From Anaerolineae bacterium (lineage in GTDB: Bacteria > Chloroflexota > Anaerolineae > 4572-78 > J111), in contig JAJVIM010000050.1 of assembly GCA_022071955.1 (NCBI GenBank), forward strand, positions 1-61,287: 61,287 nucleotides of DNA. Direction: 5' to 3'. The notes under the pieces are model-generated. The model was not told the DNA's origin, searched no databases, and saw nothing but the letters and a program-made list of their open reading frames with translations. The position numbers and the translations under genes were made by a program. Numbering within the stretch: position 1 is the first letter of the stretch; each line of letters opens with the position of its first letter. This document shows, in pieces, positions 11,785 through 19,651 of this stretch.

Positions 11785-13251
11785 ATGGAGTTAGGCTCAA
11801 TTATTCACCTCAGTTCAGACGTGATAACCGCTTTGCTGGTTATTTACATTGTTGTGGCGGCTGTTTACATCATTATGGAAAACCGCGCGCCGCAGTCAAC
11901 GTTTGCCTGGTTGTTTCTGTTTATTGCTGTGCCGGTAGTTGGGGTGATAATTTACATTTTTTTTGGCCACGGTTGGCGCGCCTTTAGCCAGGAAAACAAA
12001 ATTGCCCGGCAGGTACTCGGCAACGAATTTATGCGCGATCTGGGCGACCTGTTCGAGCGGCAGCCCGCAATTATTAACCGGTTGGCTGCAGAAAAGCCGG
12101 GCTCTTTTAAAAAGAAAATCCTGAAACTGGTCCAACGGACATCCAATTCCATTTTAACCGGCTACAACGATGTCGAGATTTTGCAGGACGCCAAAATGAA
12201 ATATCCGCGCCTGCTGGCCGATATCGAAGCGGCCCGCCATTACATTCACCTTAATTATTACATTTGGACTGAAGACAGCTACACCCTGCAAGTGAAAGAT
12301 GCCCTCATCAACCGGGCCAAAGCCGGGGTTGAAGTTCGCTGCCTGTACGATGCCTCCGGCGGAGCGTTGAGCAAACAGTATTTGCAGGATTTAACCTCGG
12401 CCGGAGTAGAAATCCACCCCTACCTCGATTATCGCTACCTGACCAAACTGCACACGGCCAACTATCGCAGCCACCGCAAAATTGCGGTCATCGATGGCAA
12501 AATTGGTTATGTGGGTGGCCTCAATCTTGACAAAGAACAAATGGACCCGCCCGCTTTTGATACCTGGCGCGATACCCACCTGCGGATTGTTGGCGAGGCG
12601 GCCTGGGCCTTGCAGGGGAGTTTTGTGATTAGCTGGTTCAATACCACCGGCCAAAAAATAACGGGCCGGCAATATTACCCACCCGTTCAAACCACCAACT
12701 TTCTGCCGGTGCAGATTACCCAGGGCGGCCCCGACAGCCAGTGGCAAGCCATTCGGCAGCTCTATTTTCTGATGATCACTTCTGCCGAAGAAAAAATCTA
12801 TTTGCAATCGCCCTTTTTTATCCCCGACGAAAGCATCATCGAGGCGCTGCGGGCGGCCGCGCTGACCGGCGTAGATGTTAAGCTAATGTTTACCCCGCGC
12901 GGCTCCACTTACCAGATTCCGTACCGGGCCGCCCACACCTATTTTGAAGAAGTGGTAGAGGCCGGCGCGAAGGTATACCTGTATCAGGGCGGTTATTTTC
13001 ACCCCAAAACACTCAACATCGACAACGCTGTGATTGCGGTTGGCACGGCCAATATGGATATTCGCAGCTTCAGCCTCAATTACGAAACCACAGCCATTGT
13101 TTACGATGCCGGCAAAGCCAGAGAATTGGAAGCGCAATTTCTGGAAGATTTAAAGCACTGCCGGGAGTGGTCGTTGGACGCGTACAAAGCCATTTCGCCC
13201 GTCCGCCGCTTTGTTGATTCGATTTACCGGCTGGCGTCACCGCTGCTCTGA
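11785..13251 (+). CDS. cls: Cardiolipin synthase (phospholipase D family)
   Basis: Condenses phosphatidylglycerol to cardiolipin at the inner membrane. The 488-residue protein has two N-terminal membrane helices (about residues 10-30 and 38-58) and two PLD catalytic motifs, HRKIAVID near 231-238 and HPKTLNID near 409-416, each with HxK and a downstream D. GGGAG eight bases upstream supports the ATG at 11785 over an in-frame ATG 75 bases earlier. The stop is followed at once by a heptamer array. It is a single gene with no visible regulatory site. Confidence 0.92.
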   Translation: MELGSIIHLSSDVITALLVIYIVVAAVYIIMENRAPQSTFAWLFLFIAVPVVGVIIYIFFGHGWRAFSQENKIARQVLGNEFMRDLGDLFERQPAIINRLAAEKPGSFKKKILKLVQRTSNSILTGYNDVEILQDAKMKYPRLLADIEAARHYIHLNYYIWTEDSYTLQVKDALINRAKAGVEVRCLYDASGGALSKQYLQDLTSAGVEIHPYLDYRYLTKLHTANYRSHRKIAVIDGKIGYVGGLNLDKEQMDPPAFDTWRDTHLRIVGEAAWALQGSFVISWFNTTGQKITGRQYYPPVQTTNFLPVQITQGGPDSQWQAIRQLYFLMITSAEEKIYLQSPFFIPDESIIEALRAAALTGVDVKLMFTPRGSTYQIPYRAAHTYFEEVVEAGAKVYLYQGGYFHPKTLNIDNAVIAVGTANMDIRSFSLNYETTAIVYDAGKARELEAQFLEDLKHCREWSLDAYKAISPVRRFVDSIYRLASPLL

Positions 13252-13295
13252 ATTCGCAATTCGCAATCCGCAATCCGCTATTCGCTATTCGCTAT
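13252..13295. repeat. Tandem heptamer array (ATTCGCA type)
   Basis: Six 7-bp units: ATTCGCA, ATTCGCA, ATCCGCA, ATCCGCT, ATTCGCT, ATTCGCT. The array starts right after the cls stop codon and runs into the 3' end of fchA, supplying its last codons. The same heptamer recurs at 38151-38176 and around 33794-33812. Confidence 0.9.
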
Positions 13296-13910
13296 ATTGC
13301 CGGCAACCATATCCAAAACATGCTGCCGGGTTCTGGCCAGATCGACCAACGCTTCGGCCAGTTCGGTGCGCAGCGGTTGGGTCAACGGCTCATCGTTAAC
13401 CAATTTTAGATTGATCGCCACATTGAGCTGCGCGGCCTGCGCGCCGGCATTGGCCAGATGCACCCCGGCCGCCAGATCACCCAGCGTGGTCGGGTTGACT
13501 CTGCTGGCAATTTCTTCCGCCAGTTGGATAACAGCCGCGCAGGCGCGGGCCACCTGTACCTGCACCCGCGCCGCCTCAGTTAGCGCCAATTGGATAGCCT
13601 GGCGGCGTTGCTGGGAGTCCGGTAATTTGGGCAGCCGGTACGCCGCCATGACCGCGGCAAAGGCCTGCGGATCGGCTTTGGCCAGGCCGAGCAGTTCGGC
13701 GCGACGCTGACCGGCCTGGTCGCGGGCGGCCAACAATTCAGCAGCGACTGCCGTAAATTTGGGCCGGCCCACAGTGAGGTTGCAGGCCATCTCCAGCAGG
13801 GCCGCGCCCATTGCGCCGCTCAGGGCAGCGGCGCTGCCGCCCGCCGGTTCGGCCGAAGCGCCGGCCAGCCGGTTGAGATAGTTTGAAATCCCGGTGAATA
13901 GTTCGTCCAT
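13278..13910 (-). CDS. fchA: Methenyl-THF cyclohydrolase (formiminotransferase-cyclodeaminase-like)
   Basis: Member of the cyclodeaminase/cyclohydrolase family, which interconverts formyl- and methenyl-tetrahydrofolate (or deaminates formimino-THF) in the cytoplasm. The 210-residue all-helical protein has the usual length and the N-terminal PAGGSAAALSGAMGAALLEMA block (residues 22-42), then LTVGRPKF near 45-52. With the CODH/ACS cluster 10 kb away it probably serves the methyl branch. Its C-terminal ANSE is encoded by the adjacent heptamer array, so the array has shaped the protein end. There is no good Shine-Dalgarno before the ATG; the upstream bases are also repeat. Confidence 0.85.
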   Translation of the reverse strand: MDELFTGISNYLNRLAGASAEPAGGSAAALSGAMGAALLEMACNLTVGRPKFTAVAAELLAARDQAGQRRAELLGLAKADPQAFAAVMAAYRLPKLPDSQQRRQAIQLALTEAARVQVQVARACAAVIQLAEEIASRVNPTTLGDLAAGVHLANAGAQAAQLNVAINLKLVNDEPLTQPLRTELAEALVDLARTRQHVLDMVAGNIANSE

Positions 13911-13917
13911 GTGAATC

Positions 13918-13990
13918 AGTGAATTGCGAATTGCGAGTGAACGATTCAGCGACTCTGCGAGTCAGCGAATTGCGACTCTGCGACTCTGGC
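13918..13990. repeat. Degenerate heptamer array (GCGAATT/GCGACTCT type)
   Basis: Direct copies of TGAATTGCGAATTGCGA and GACTCTGCGA-like units fill the gap between fchA and the cupin gene. They are related to the complement of the ATTCGCA heptamer. The array sits where fchA's ribosome site would be. Confidence 0.75.
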
Positions 13991-13992
13991 CG

Positions 13993-14325
13993 TTACTCTG
14001 CCGGTGGTTCAACCATCGTGAGCAGCATCAGCACCGGCGTTTTGGCCCGGATGCTGTGCGGCAGGTGCGGCGGCATCTGCACCCACGTGCCGGCCTGGGC
14101 CTGCAGCGAGTCCTGGCCCAGAGTCAGGTCGGCTTCACCCTGCAAAAAGATCAGCGTTGCCGTTTTGGCCGAAGTGTGCTCGGATAGTTCCTGCCCGGCG
14201 GCAAAGGCAAACAAAATGGTTCTGTGCTGCGAGTCTTGGGCAATAGTCCGGCTGATGATGCTGTTGGCCGGAATATTGCCCACTAATTCAGCCAAATTGG
14301 CAATATAATTGTAGTCTGCGGTCAT
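13993..14325 (-). CDS. Small cupin-domain protein
   Basis: A 110-residue single-domain cupin. The conserved barrel is visible in GQELSEHTSAKTATLIFLQGEADLTLG (about residues 44-70, split here by its H and E ligands) and in the second motif around PPHLPHSIRA (85-94). The histidines near 50, 87 and 90 could hold a metal. AAGGAGG seven bases before the ATG at 14325 fixes the start; a longer open frame upstream lacks a ribosome site. It follows a zinc-ribbon gene by 11 bp, so the two are probably one transcript. Substrate unknown; many such cupins are small-molecule sensors or enzymes. Confidence 0.8.
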   Translation of the reverse strand: MTADYNYIANLAELVGNIPANSIISRTIAQDSQHRTILFAFAAGQELSEHTSAKTATLIFLQGEADLTLGQDSLQAQAGTWVQMPPHLPHSIRAKTPVLMLLTMVEPPAE

Positions 14326-14336
14326 TAGCTGCCTCC

Positions 14337-14534
14337 TTAATGATCGTGAGGCGCACCGGCCAACCGTTCCGCGCCAGGCAGCCGTCCGGCCAGCCGTTCC
14401 GGGTGATGAATAAGCATGGGCAAACACTGGCTGCAAATCCAGGCAGCCTGGCCGGTGTAACGCAGGCTGACCAGCGGGATTTCGTCCTCGGTGCGGCTGC
14501 AATTTAAACATTGATGCGTTTCTTTTGCTGACAA
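14337..14534 (-). CDS. Small zinc-ribbon protein, TTG start
   Basis: A 65-residue protein with two CxxC pairs, CLNC (residues 9-12) and CSQC (34-37), spaced as in a zinc ribbon, and a histidine-rich tail ending HDH. It begins with TTG, supported by GGAGGA six bases upstream. The following cupin gene lies 11 bp downstream. Similar short ribbons accompany redox or one-carbon genes, but nothing here assigns a function. Confidence 0.65.
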   Translation of the reverse strand: MSAKETHQCLNCSRTEDEIPLVSLRYTGQAAWICSQCLPMLIHHPERLAGRLPGAERLAGAPHDH

Positions 14535-14589
14535 GAGATTCCTCCAAAAAAAGATGCCTTATCTTAACAGCGCCGGATAGTATTTGTCT

Positions 14590-14603
14590 GTGACTTTTGT
14601 CCC
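14590..14603. promoter_or_regulatory. Crp-like half-perfect palindrome GTGACTTTTGTCCC
   Basis: Seven of eight bases match the GTGA-N6-TCAC pattern. It lies 143 bases before the PAS-LuxR start and in the spacer shared with the zinc-ribbon gene. A second, weaker relative (14658-14671, AGGACATTTGTCAC) sits 68 bp downstream. Confidence 0.4.
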
Positions 14604-14657
14604 GAAGGCGAATACTGGCTCTCGTTGCCGTTGATGTGACGAATATCGTAGAAAACA

Positions 14658-14671
14658 AGGACATTTGTCAC
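14658..14671. promoter_or_regulatory. Crp-like site with CATTTG core
   Basis: The right half TCAC and the central CATTTG match the perfect sites at 48407 and 51075; the left half is degenerate (AGGA). It is placed 75 bases before the PAS-LuxR start codon. Confidence 0.4.
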
Positions 14672-14745
14672 TATCGGCTTTGGGTTTAACCTCCTATAAT
14701 AAAAACAGGGGTTCTGTTTTTTGTGGCATATTTGGAGAATGTTCG

Positions 14746-15402
14746 ATGGAGAATCTGTTCCAAATGCTTGCCAACGCAGCCGACGGGGCGTTTGTGGTCA
14801 ACAAGAACCAGATCATCGTATATTGGAACCAGTCCGCGCAAAAGATATTGGGGTATCCGCCCAATAAAGCCATTGGACGCCCATGTTACGAGATTCTGCG
14901 TGGCTGCAATGATAAAGGCCAGGCGATTTGCCGCTACAACTGCCGGGTGGCTGCGGCTGTCTTTGCCGGCAATCCGGTAAATGACTACGATCTGGTAACC
15001 TGCACCCGCTCTGACCAGACCCGCTGGATCAACATTTCCATTCTCGCCATCTCCGGCAATCCCGATTATTCTTCTCCGCTTATTGTTCACCTGTTTAGAG
15101 ATGCTACTCAATCCAAACAGAACGAGCAAATTGTCCACCAGATGTTCCACAATACCGATCAGAGCACTGACGTTGACTCCCCAGGGCCATCATCTCTTGC
15201 CGAAATCCCTTCGCTCACCAAACGCGAACGCGAAGTCCTCACGCTGCTCCGCCAGGGGCTGACCACGGCTGAAATCTCCGAGTCGCTGTCAATCAGTCCG
15301 GCCACCGTCCGCAACCACATCCAAAGCATTCTGCACAACCTCCAAGCCCACAGCCGTTTAGAAGCCGTTGTTTATGCCTTAGAGCATCGGTTAATTTCCT
15401 GA
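14746..15402 (+). CDS. PAS-LuxR transcription regulator with a cysteine-rich PAS domain
   Basis: A 218-residue regulator. Residues about 5-125 form a PAS domain with four cysteines in one segment (C47, C54, C62, C66), which could hold a metal, a cluster or a redox switch. Residues about 155-218 form a LuxR-type helix-turn-helix with LTKREREVLTLLRQG and the recognition helix near SPATVRNHIQSIL. GGAGA precedes the ATG at 14746; an upstream in-frame TTG has no ribosome site. It has no receiver domain, so the signal probably enters through PAS. It lies directly before hdrCBA-mvhDGA on the same strand, which makes that operon a plausible target (inference). Confidence 0.85.
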   Translation: MENLFQMLANAADGAFVVNKNQIIVYWNQSAQKILGYPPNKAIGRPCYEILRGCNDKGQAICRYNCRVAAAVFAGNPVNDYDLVTCTRSDQTRWINISILAISGNPDYSSPLIVHLFRDATQSKQNEQIVHQMFHNTDQSTDVDSPGPSSLAEIPSLTKREREVLTLLRQGLTTAEISESLSISPATVRNHIQSILHNLQAHSRLEAVVYALEHRLIS

Positions 15403-15449
15403 TCATCAGAAATGTCTTTTGATCGGGGTTATTTTTATCAATAAAGATA

Positions 15450-15463
15450 GTGATTTTTTTCAC
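15450..15463. promoter_or_regulatory. Perfect GTGA-N6-TCAC palindrome before hdrC
   Basis: GTGA TTTTTT TCAC, 35 bases before the hdrC start and inside the short spacer after the PAS-LuxR gene. It fits the core of Crp/Fnr-family operators (TGTGA-N6-TCACA). The position overlaps or follows the expected promoter, so repression is as likely as activation. Confidence 0.5.
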
Positions 15464-15497
15464 ACACAAAATGGTTTTTTCGGAAAAGGAGGTTCTT

Positions 15498-16085
15498 ATG
15501 GCTTCAGACTCACCCTCAATTTCGGCCAGAGCGCCAACATTTTTTGAAGAGGTGATTGCCGCTACACCCGGCCAATCCAACCTGGAAAAATGCATTCAGT
15601 GCGGCACGTGTGGGGGGTCGTGCCCGTCCGGGCAGGATATGGACCACTCGCCGCGGACACTGTTTGCCATGGTTGTGGCCGGGATGAAAGACCGGGTGTT
15701 GCAGAGTAACACCCCGTGGTATTGTGTGTCCTGTTATTACTGCATGTCTCGCTGCCCGCAAGAGGTCCACATAACCGATATTATGTCTACCCTGAAACGG
15801 ATGGCCATCAAAGAGCGCCACTATCTGGAATCGAGCGCGGCCGACGCCCCCGGTTTTTCCGGCACTTTCATTGATTTTGTGGAAACCTACGGCCGCAGTT
15901 TTGAGGTTGGGTTGGCCACTCGTTACCACCTCACTCACCACCCGCTGGATATGGTGAAAATGGCCCCAATGGCGCTGGGCATGTGGCGGCGGGGCCGGAT
16001 GGACCTGACCCCCACCCGCATCAAAAATATCGATCAACTCAAAGCCATTCTGGCCAAAGCCAAAGAGATTGGAGGCGCCTTATGA
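15498..16085 (+). CDS. hdrC: Heterodisulfide reductase-like subunit C (HdrC)
   Basis: Electron-carrying subunit of an HdrABC complex. The 195-residue protein has two 4Fe-4S motifs: CIQCGTCGGSCP (cysteines 32, 35, 38, 42) and CVSCYYCMSRCP (about 77-88). AAGGAGG seven bases upstream fixes the start. Its stop overlaps hdrB's ATG (ATGA), and the operon continues hdrB-hdrA-mvhD-mvhG-mvhA-protease. In bacteria without CoM/CoB the complex is thought to move electrons between HdrA's flavin and another acceptor through HdrB. Confidence 0.92.
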   Translation: MASDSPSISARAPTFFEEVIAATPGQSNLEKCIQCGTCGGSCPSGQDMDHSPRTLFAMVVAGMKDRVLQSNTPWYCVSCYYCMSRCPQEVHITDIMSTLKRMAIKERHYLESSAADAPGFSGTFIDFVETYGRSFEVGLATRYHLTHHPLDMVKMAPMALGMWRRGRMDLTPTRIKNIDQLKAILAKAKEIGGAL

Positions 16086-17044
16086 AATACGGTTACTATC
16101 CCGGCTGTTCGCTGGAGCGAAACGCGCTGGCCTACCACGAATCGGCGCTGGCCGTGGCCGAGGTGCTGGGCATTGAGTTTGAAACGGTGGACGATTGGAA
16201 CTGTTGCGGCGCTACCGAGTACATTTCCATCGATCTGCTGCCGGCATTTGCCCTGATTGGCCGCAACCTGGCCCTGGCCGCCCGGCAAAAAAACAACGGC
16301 CACCATTTGGTCGCGCCGTGCAGCGCCTGCTTCCTCAACCTGTCCAAAACCGACCGCTACATGCGCGACTCGCCCGAGCTGGCCGGCAAAATTAACGAGG
16401 CGCTGGCCGCCGGCGGGCTGCATTACGAACCCGGCAGCGTGCGGGTGCGCCATCTGCTGGATATTGTGGTCAATGATGTGGGCTTTGAGGCGGTGGCCCA
16501 AAAAGTGGTCAAACCGCTGTACGATTTGCGCATTGCCCCCTACTACGGCTGTTTGGTGGTGCGGCCGGTGCGCAAAACCCCCTTCGACGACCCGGAATAC
16601 CCCACCTCGTTGGATAGGTTGATGCGCACTATCGGTGCAAAGGTGGTGGATTATCCGCTCAAGGCGCAGTGCTGCGGCGGCCACATGACCCAGATTAAAG
16701 AGCACACCGCGCTGGAGATCATTCGCCGGTTGCTCAAAAACGCCGCCGATTATGAGGCCGATGCAATTGTGACCCTGTGCCCCATGTGCCAGCTCAACCT
16801 CGACGCGTATCAGGATAATGTGAACAGGCATTTTGGCACCAACTACAACATTCCCATTCTGTATTTTACGCAGATGGTGGGACTGGCGTTTGGGCTGCCG
16901 GCCAAAAAGTTGGGTTTTGGCCGGGAATTTGTCGATGCCCGGCCGGCGCTGGCCAAAATCGGTGTGGCCCCGCCGCCCAAAGCCAAAAAAGAGCGCCCAT
17001 CGGAAAAAGCGCTGCCGATGCCGGCCCTGCGGGAGGAGGAATAA
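16082..17044 (+). CDS. hdrB: Heterodisulfide reductase-like subunit B (HdrB)
   Basis: Subunit holding the non-cubane iron-sulfur centres. The 320-residue protein has two CCG domains: NCCGATEY with a following CSAC (about residues 39-84), and QCCGGHM with CPMCQ (about 197-240). It is translationally coupled to hdrC by an ATGA overlap and followed three bases after its stop by hdrA. In methanogens this site reduces CoM-S-S-CoB. In this bacterium the physiological acceptor is unknown; the MetV-MetF fusion encoded downstream is a candidate. The C-terminal 30 residues are lysine- and proline-rich and probably flexible. Confidence 0.92.
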   Translation: MKYGYYPGCSLERNALAYHESALAVAEVLGIEFETVDDWNCCGATEYISIDLLPAFALIGRNLALAARQKNNGHHLVAPCSACFLNLSKTDRYMRDSPELAGKINEALAAGGLHYEPGSVRVRHLLDIVVNDVGFEAVAQKVVKPLYDLRIAPYYGCLVVRPVRKTPFDDPEYPTSLDRLMRTIGAKVVDYPLKAQCCGGHMTQIKEHTALEIIRRLLKNAADYEADAIVTLCPMCQLNLDAYQDNVNRHFGTNYNIPILYFTQMVGLAFGLPAKKLGFGREFVDARPALAKIGVAPPPKAKKERPSEKALPMPALREEE

Positions 17045-17047
17045 ATC

Positions 17048-19087
17048 ATGACCAAAGAACGAATTGGCGTGTACGTGTGCCATTGCGGCAGCAATATTGC
17101 CGGCACGGTAGACGTGGAAGAGGTAGCTCGCTGGGCCGGTGACAAACTCAAAGAGCGCGGCGTGGTGGTGGCCCGCGACTACAAATTTATGTGCTCCAAT
17201 TTGGGCCAGGAGTTAATTGAGGATGACATCAAAGAGCAGGGGCTGACGCGCGTGGTGGTGGCCGCATGCTCGCCGCATTTGCACGAGCGCACCTTTCGCC
17301 AGGCCACCGAGCGGGCCGGGCTGAACCCGTTTTTGTGCGAAATGGCCTCCATCCGCGAGCACGTGAGTTGGGTGCATACCGATAAAGCCGCGGCCACAGC
17401 CAAGGCCAAATCGATCATTTCCGGGGCGGTGGAACGGGTGGCCCATCACGAGGCGCTGGAACCACTGAGCGTGCCCATCAACCCGGCCACGCTGGTTGTT
17501 GGCGGCGGGATTGCCGGCATTCAGGCCGCGCTGGAAATTGCCGACAGCGGTTTCCCGGTGGTGCTGGTTGAGCGCGAGCCATCGATTGGCGGGCATATGG
17601 CCCAGTTTGACAAAACCTTCCCCACCATGGACTGCGCCGCCTGCATCCTCACCCCCAAAATGGTCTCGGTGGATACCCACCCCAACATCACGTTGCTTAC
17701 CTGGAGCGAGGTAGAAAAGGTGGACGGCTACGTGGGCAACTTTAACGTGACCGTGCGCAAAAAGGCTCGCTACGTAAACACCGCGGTTTGCACCGGCTGC
17801 GGCATCTGCATTGACAAATGCCCCAAAAAAGTAGTCGATAACATTTTTGAGGTCGGCACCGGATATCGCAAGGCGGTTTATCGCCCGTTTGCCCAGGCTG
17901 TGCCCAAATACCCGGTCATCGACACCCAAAACTGCACCTATTTTGAGCGCGGCAAATGCAAAGCCTGCCAGATTTTCTGCCCAACCACGCCCAAAGCCAT
18001 CGACTTTGAACAGAAAGACGAGGTGATTCAGGTTGACGTGGGCAACATCATTTTGGCCACGGGCTACGACACCTTTGATGCATGGCGCATTCCGCAGTAC
18101 GGCTACGGCCGGCTGGCCAACGTGTTTACCAGCATGGAATTTGAGCGGCTGTGCAACGCCGCCGGGCCAACCAACGGCGCGGTGGTGCTGCGCGATGGCG
18201 TGACCAGGCCAGAGTCGGTGGCCATTATCCACTGCGTGGGCAGCCGCGACCGCAACTACAACAACTACTGCTCGGTCATCTGCTGCATGTCGAGCCTGAA
18301 ATTCGCCCATCTGGTTAAAGAACGCACCGGCGCGGAGGTGTACAACTTTTACATTGATATGCGCACCGCCTTTAAAGATTACGACGAATTTTACCAGCGG
18401 GTGCTGGCCGAAGGCGTCCACTTTATCCGCGGGCGCGCCGCCGAAGTAACCGACGCTGCCCGCCAGCCCGGCGAGGAAGGCAAGCTGATTGTACAGGCCG
18501 AAGACACGCTGCTGGGCTTTCAGCGGCGGGTGCCGGTGGATATGGTGGTGCTGTCGGTGGGGTTGCAGCCGCGCCACGACGCCAAAGAGGTGGCCCACAA
18601 GTTTGGCATCTCGTGCAGCGTCGATCAGTGGTTCATTGAGAAGCACCCCAAACTTGACCCCGTAGCGACAATGACCGAAGGCATTTTTATTGCCGGGGCC
18701 TGCCAGGGACCAAAAGACATTCCGGCCAGCGTGGCGCAGGGCGCGGCGGCAGCGGCGCGAGTGCTGGGCCGCATTCAGCAAAAGCAACTGGCGCTGGAGC
18801 CGGTGCGGGCCAGCGTCATCGAGGAGAAATGCTCCGGCTGCCGCATTTGCAACGGCATGTGTCCCTTCAACGCCATCATCTTCCACGAAGACCGGAAAGT
18901 GACGGAGATCAACCCGGCGCTGTGCCAGGGCTGCGGCACCTGCGTGGCCGCCTGCCCGTCCGGGGCCATCACCGGCACGCAGTTCAGCAACGAACAGGTG
19001 CTGGCTCAACTGGAAGGGTTGCTGCTGCTCAACATCAACGGCGGTAACGGCATCAATGTCAAAGAGCCGGAAGCGGTATTAGCCTGA
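17048..19087 (+). CDS. hdrA: Heterodisulfide reductase-like subunit A (HdrA), FAD and Fe-S
   Basis: Bifurcating-flavin subunit. The 679-residue protein has an N-terminal domain with CHCGSNIAG (12-20), a FAD-binding GGGIAGIQAAL loop near 153-163, the GGHMAQFDKTFPTMDCAACILTPK block (about 181-204) typical of HdrA, a ferredoxin-like CTGCGICIDKCP (about 249-260), a thioredoxin-reductase-like second half, and two C-terminal 4Fe-4S motifs, CSGCRICNGMCP (about 596-607) and CQGCGTCVAACP (about 627-638). GAGGAGG precedes the ATG. The length is close to methanogen HdrA. The role inferred here is to split H2 electrons between ferredoxin and the HdrB site. Confidence 0.93.
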   Translation: MTKERIGVYVCHCGSNIAGTVDVEEVARWAGDKLKERGVVVARDYKFMCSNLGQELIEDDIKEQGLTRVVVAACSPHLHERTFRQATERAGLNPFLCEMASIREHVSWVHTDKAAATAKAKSIISGAVERVAHHEALEPLSVPINPATLVVGGGIAGIQAALEIADSGFPVVLVEREPSIGGHMAQFDKTFPTMDCAACILTPKMVSVDTHPNITLLTWSEVEKVDGYVGNFNVTVRKKARYVNTAVCTGCGICIDKCPKKVVDNIFEVGTGYRKAVYRPFAQAVPKYPVIDTQNCTYFERGKCKACQIFCPTTPKAIDFEQKDEVIQVDVGNIILATGYDTFDAWRIPQYGYGRLANVFTSMEFERLCNAAGPTNGAVVLRDGVTRPESVAIIHCVGSRDRNYNNYCSVICCMSSLKFAHLVKERTGAEVYNFYIDMRTAFKDYDEFYQRVLAEGVHFIRGRAAEVTDAARQPGEEGKLIVQAEDTLLGFQRRVPVDMVVLSVGLQPRHDAKEVAHKFGISCSVDQWFIEKHPKLDPVATMTEGIFIAGACQGPKDIPASVAQGAAAAARVLGRIQQKQLALEPVRASVIEEKCSGCRICNGMCPFNAIIFHEDRKVTEINPALCQGCGTCVAACPSGAITGTQFSNEQVLAQLEGLLLLNINGGNGINVKEPEAVLA

Positions 19088-19107
19088 GAAAGCGCCGCAG
19101 GCCGCGG

Positions 19108-19130
19108 GGCTTGGGGGGTGCCCCCCCAAT
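19108..19130. repeat. Short G/C hairpin between hdrA and mvhD
   Basis: TTGGGGGG (19111-19118) can pair with CCCCCCAA (19122-19129). It lies in the only sizeable gap of the hdr-mvh operon and has no T-run, so it may tune expression or RNA stability between hdrA and mvhD rather than terminate. Confidence 0.4.
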
Positions 19131-19165
19131 CTCCCCCTGTAACTTGTCTCAATGGAGAGAAACCC

Positions 19166-19651
19166 ATGAAAAATTCGCAACAATTTGAACCCTTAATCAT
19201 CGGCTTTACCTGCAACTGGTGCAGCTATCGCGCCGCCGACCTGGCCGGGACCTCGCGCCAAAAATACCCGCCCAATATCCGGTTACTCCGGCTGATGTGC
19301 TCCGGCCGGCTCGACCCTACTTTTGTGTTGAAAGCGCTGGCCGGCGGGGCCGACGGCGTGCTGATTACCGGCTGCCACCCCGGCGAGTGCCACTATCTGG
19401 AGCAGAATTTTAAGGCGCTGCGCCGTTTTAAGCTATTGCGGCGCACGCTGGCTCAAATGGGCGTTGAACCGCAACGCGTGAAACTGGTTTGGGCCAGCGC
19501 CGCCGAGGGGGTGCGGCTGGCGCAGGAAATCAGCACAATGGTCGAAGAAATCCGGGCGCTCGGCCCACTCAACTGGCCCGGCGTGGTTGAGGATGGCGGC
19601 TCGCTGCCCCTGCCGGTTGGAGAACCTGTTTTAGAGGAGGCGCCCGCATGA
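19166..19651 (+). CDS. mvhD: F420-non-reducing hydrogenase iron-sulfur subunit D (MvhD)
   Basis: Small 2Fe-2S protein that bridges the NiFe-hydrogenase (MvhAG) and HdrA. The 161-residue protein has the conserved cysteines in TCNWCSY (C16, C19), LMCSGR (near 50), and GCHPGECHY (near 73-81). GGAGAG seven bases upstream selects the ATG at 19166. Its last codons overlap mvhG (ATGA). Length and cysteine pattern are standard for MvhD. Confidence 0.92.
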   Translation: MKNSQQFEPLIIGFTCNWCSYRAADLAGTSRQKYPPNIRLLRLMCSGRLDPTFVLKALAGGADGVLITGCHPGECHYLEQNFKALRRFKLLRRTLAQMGVEPQRVKLVWASAAEGVRLAQEISTMVEEIRALGPLNWPGVVEDGGSLPLPVGEPVLEEAPA

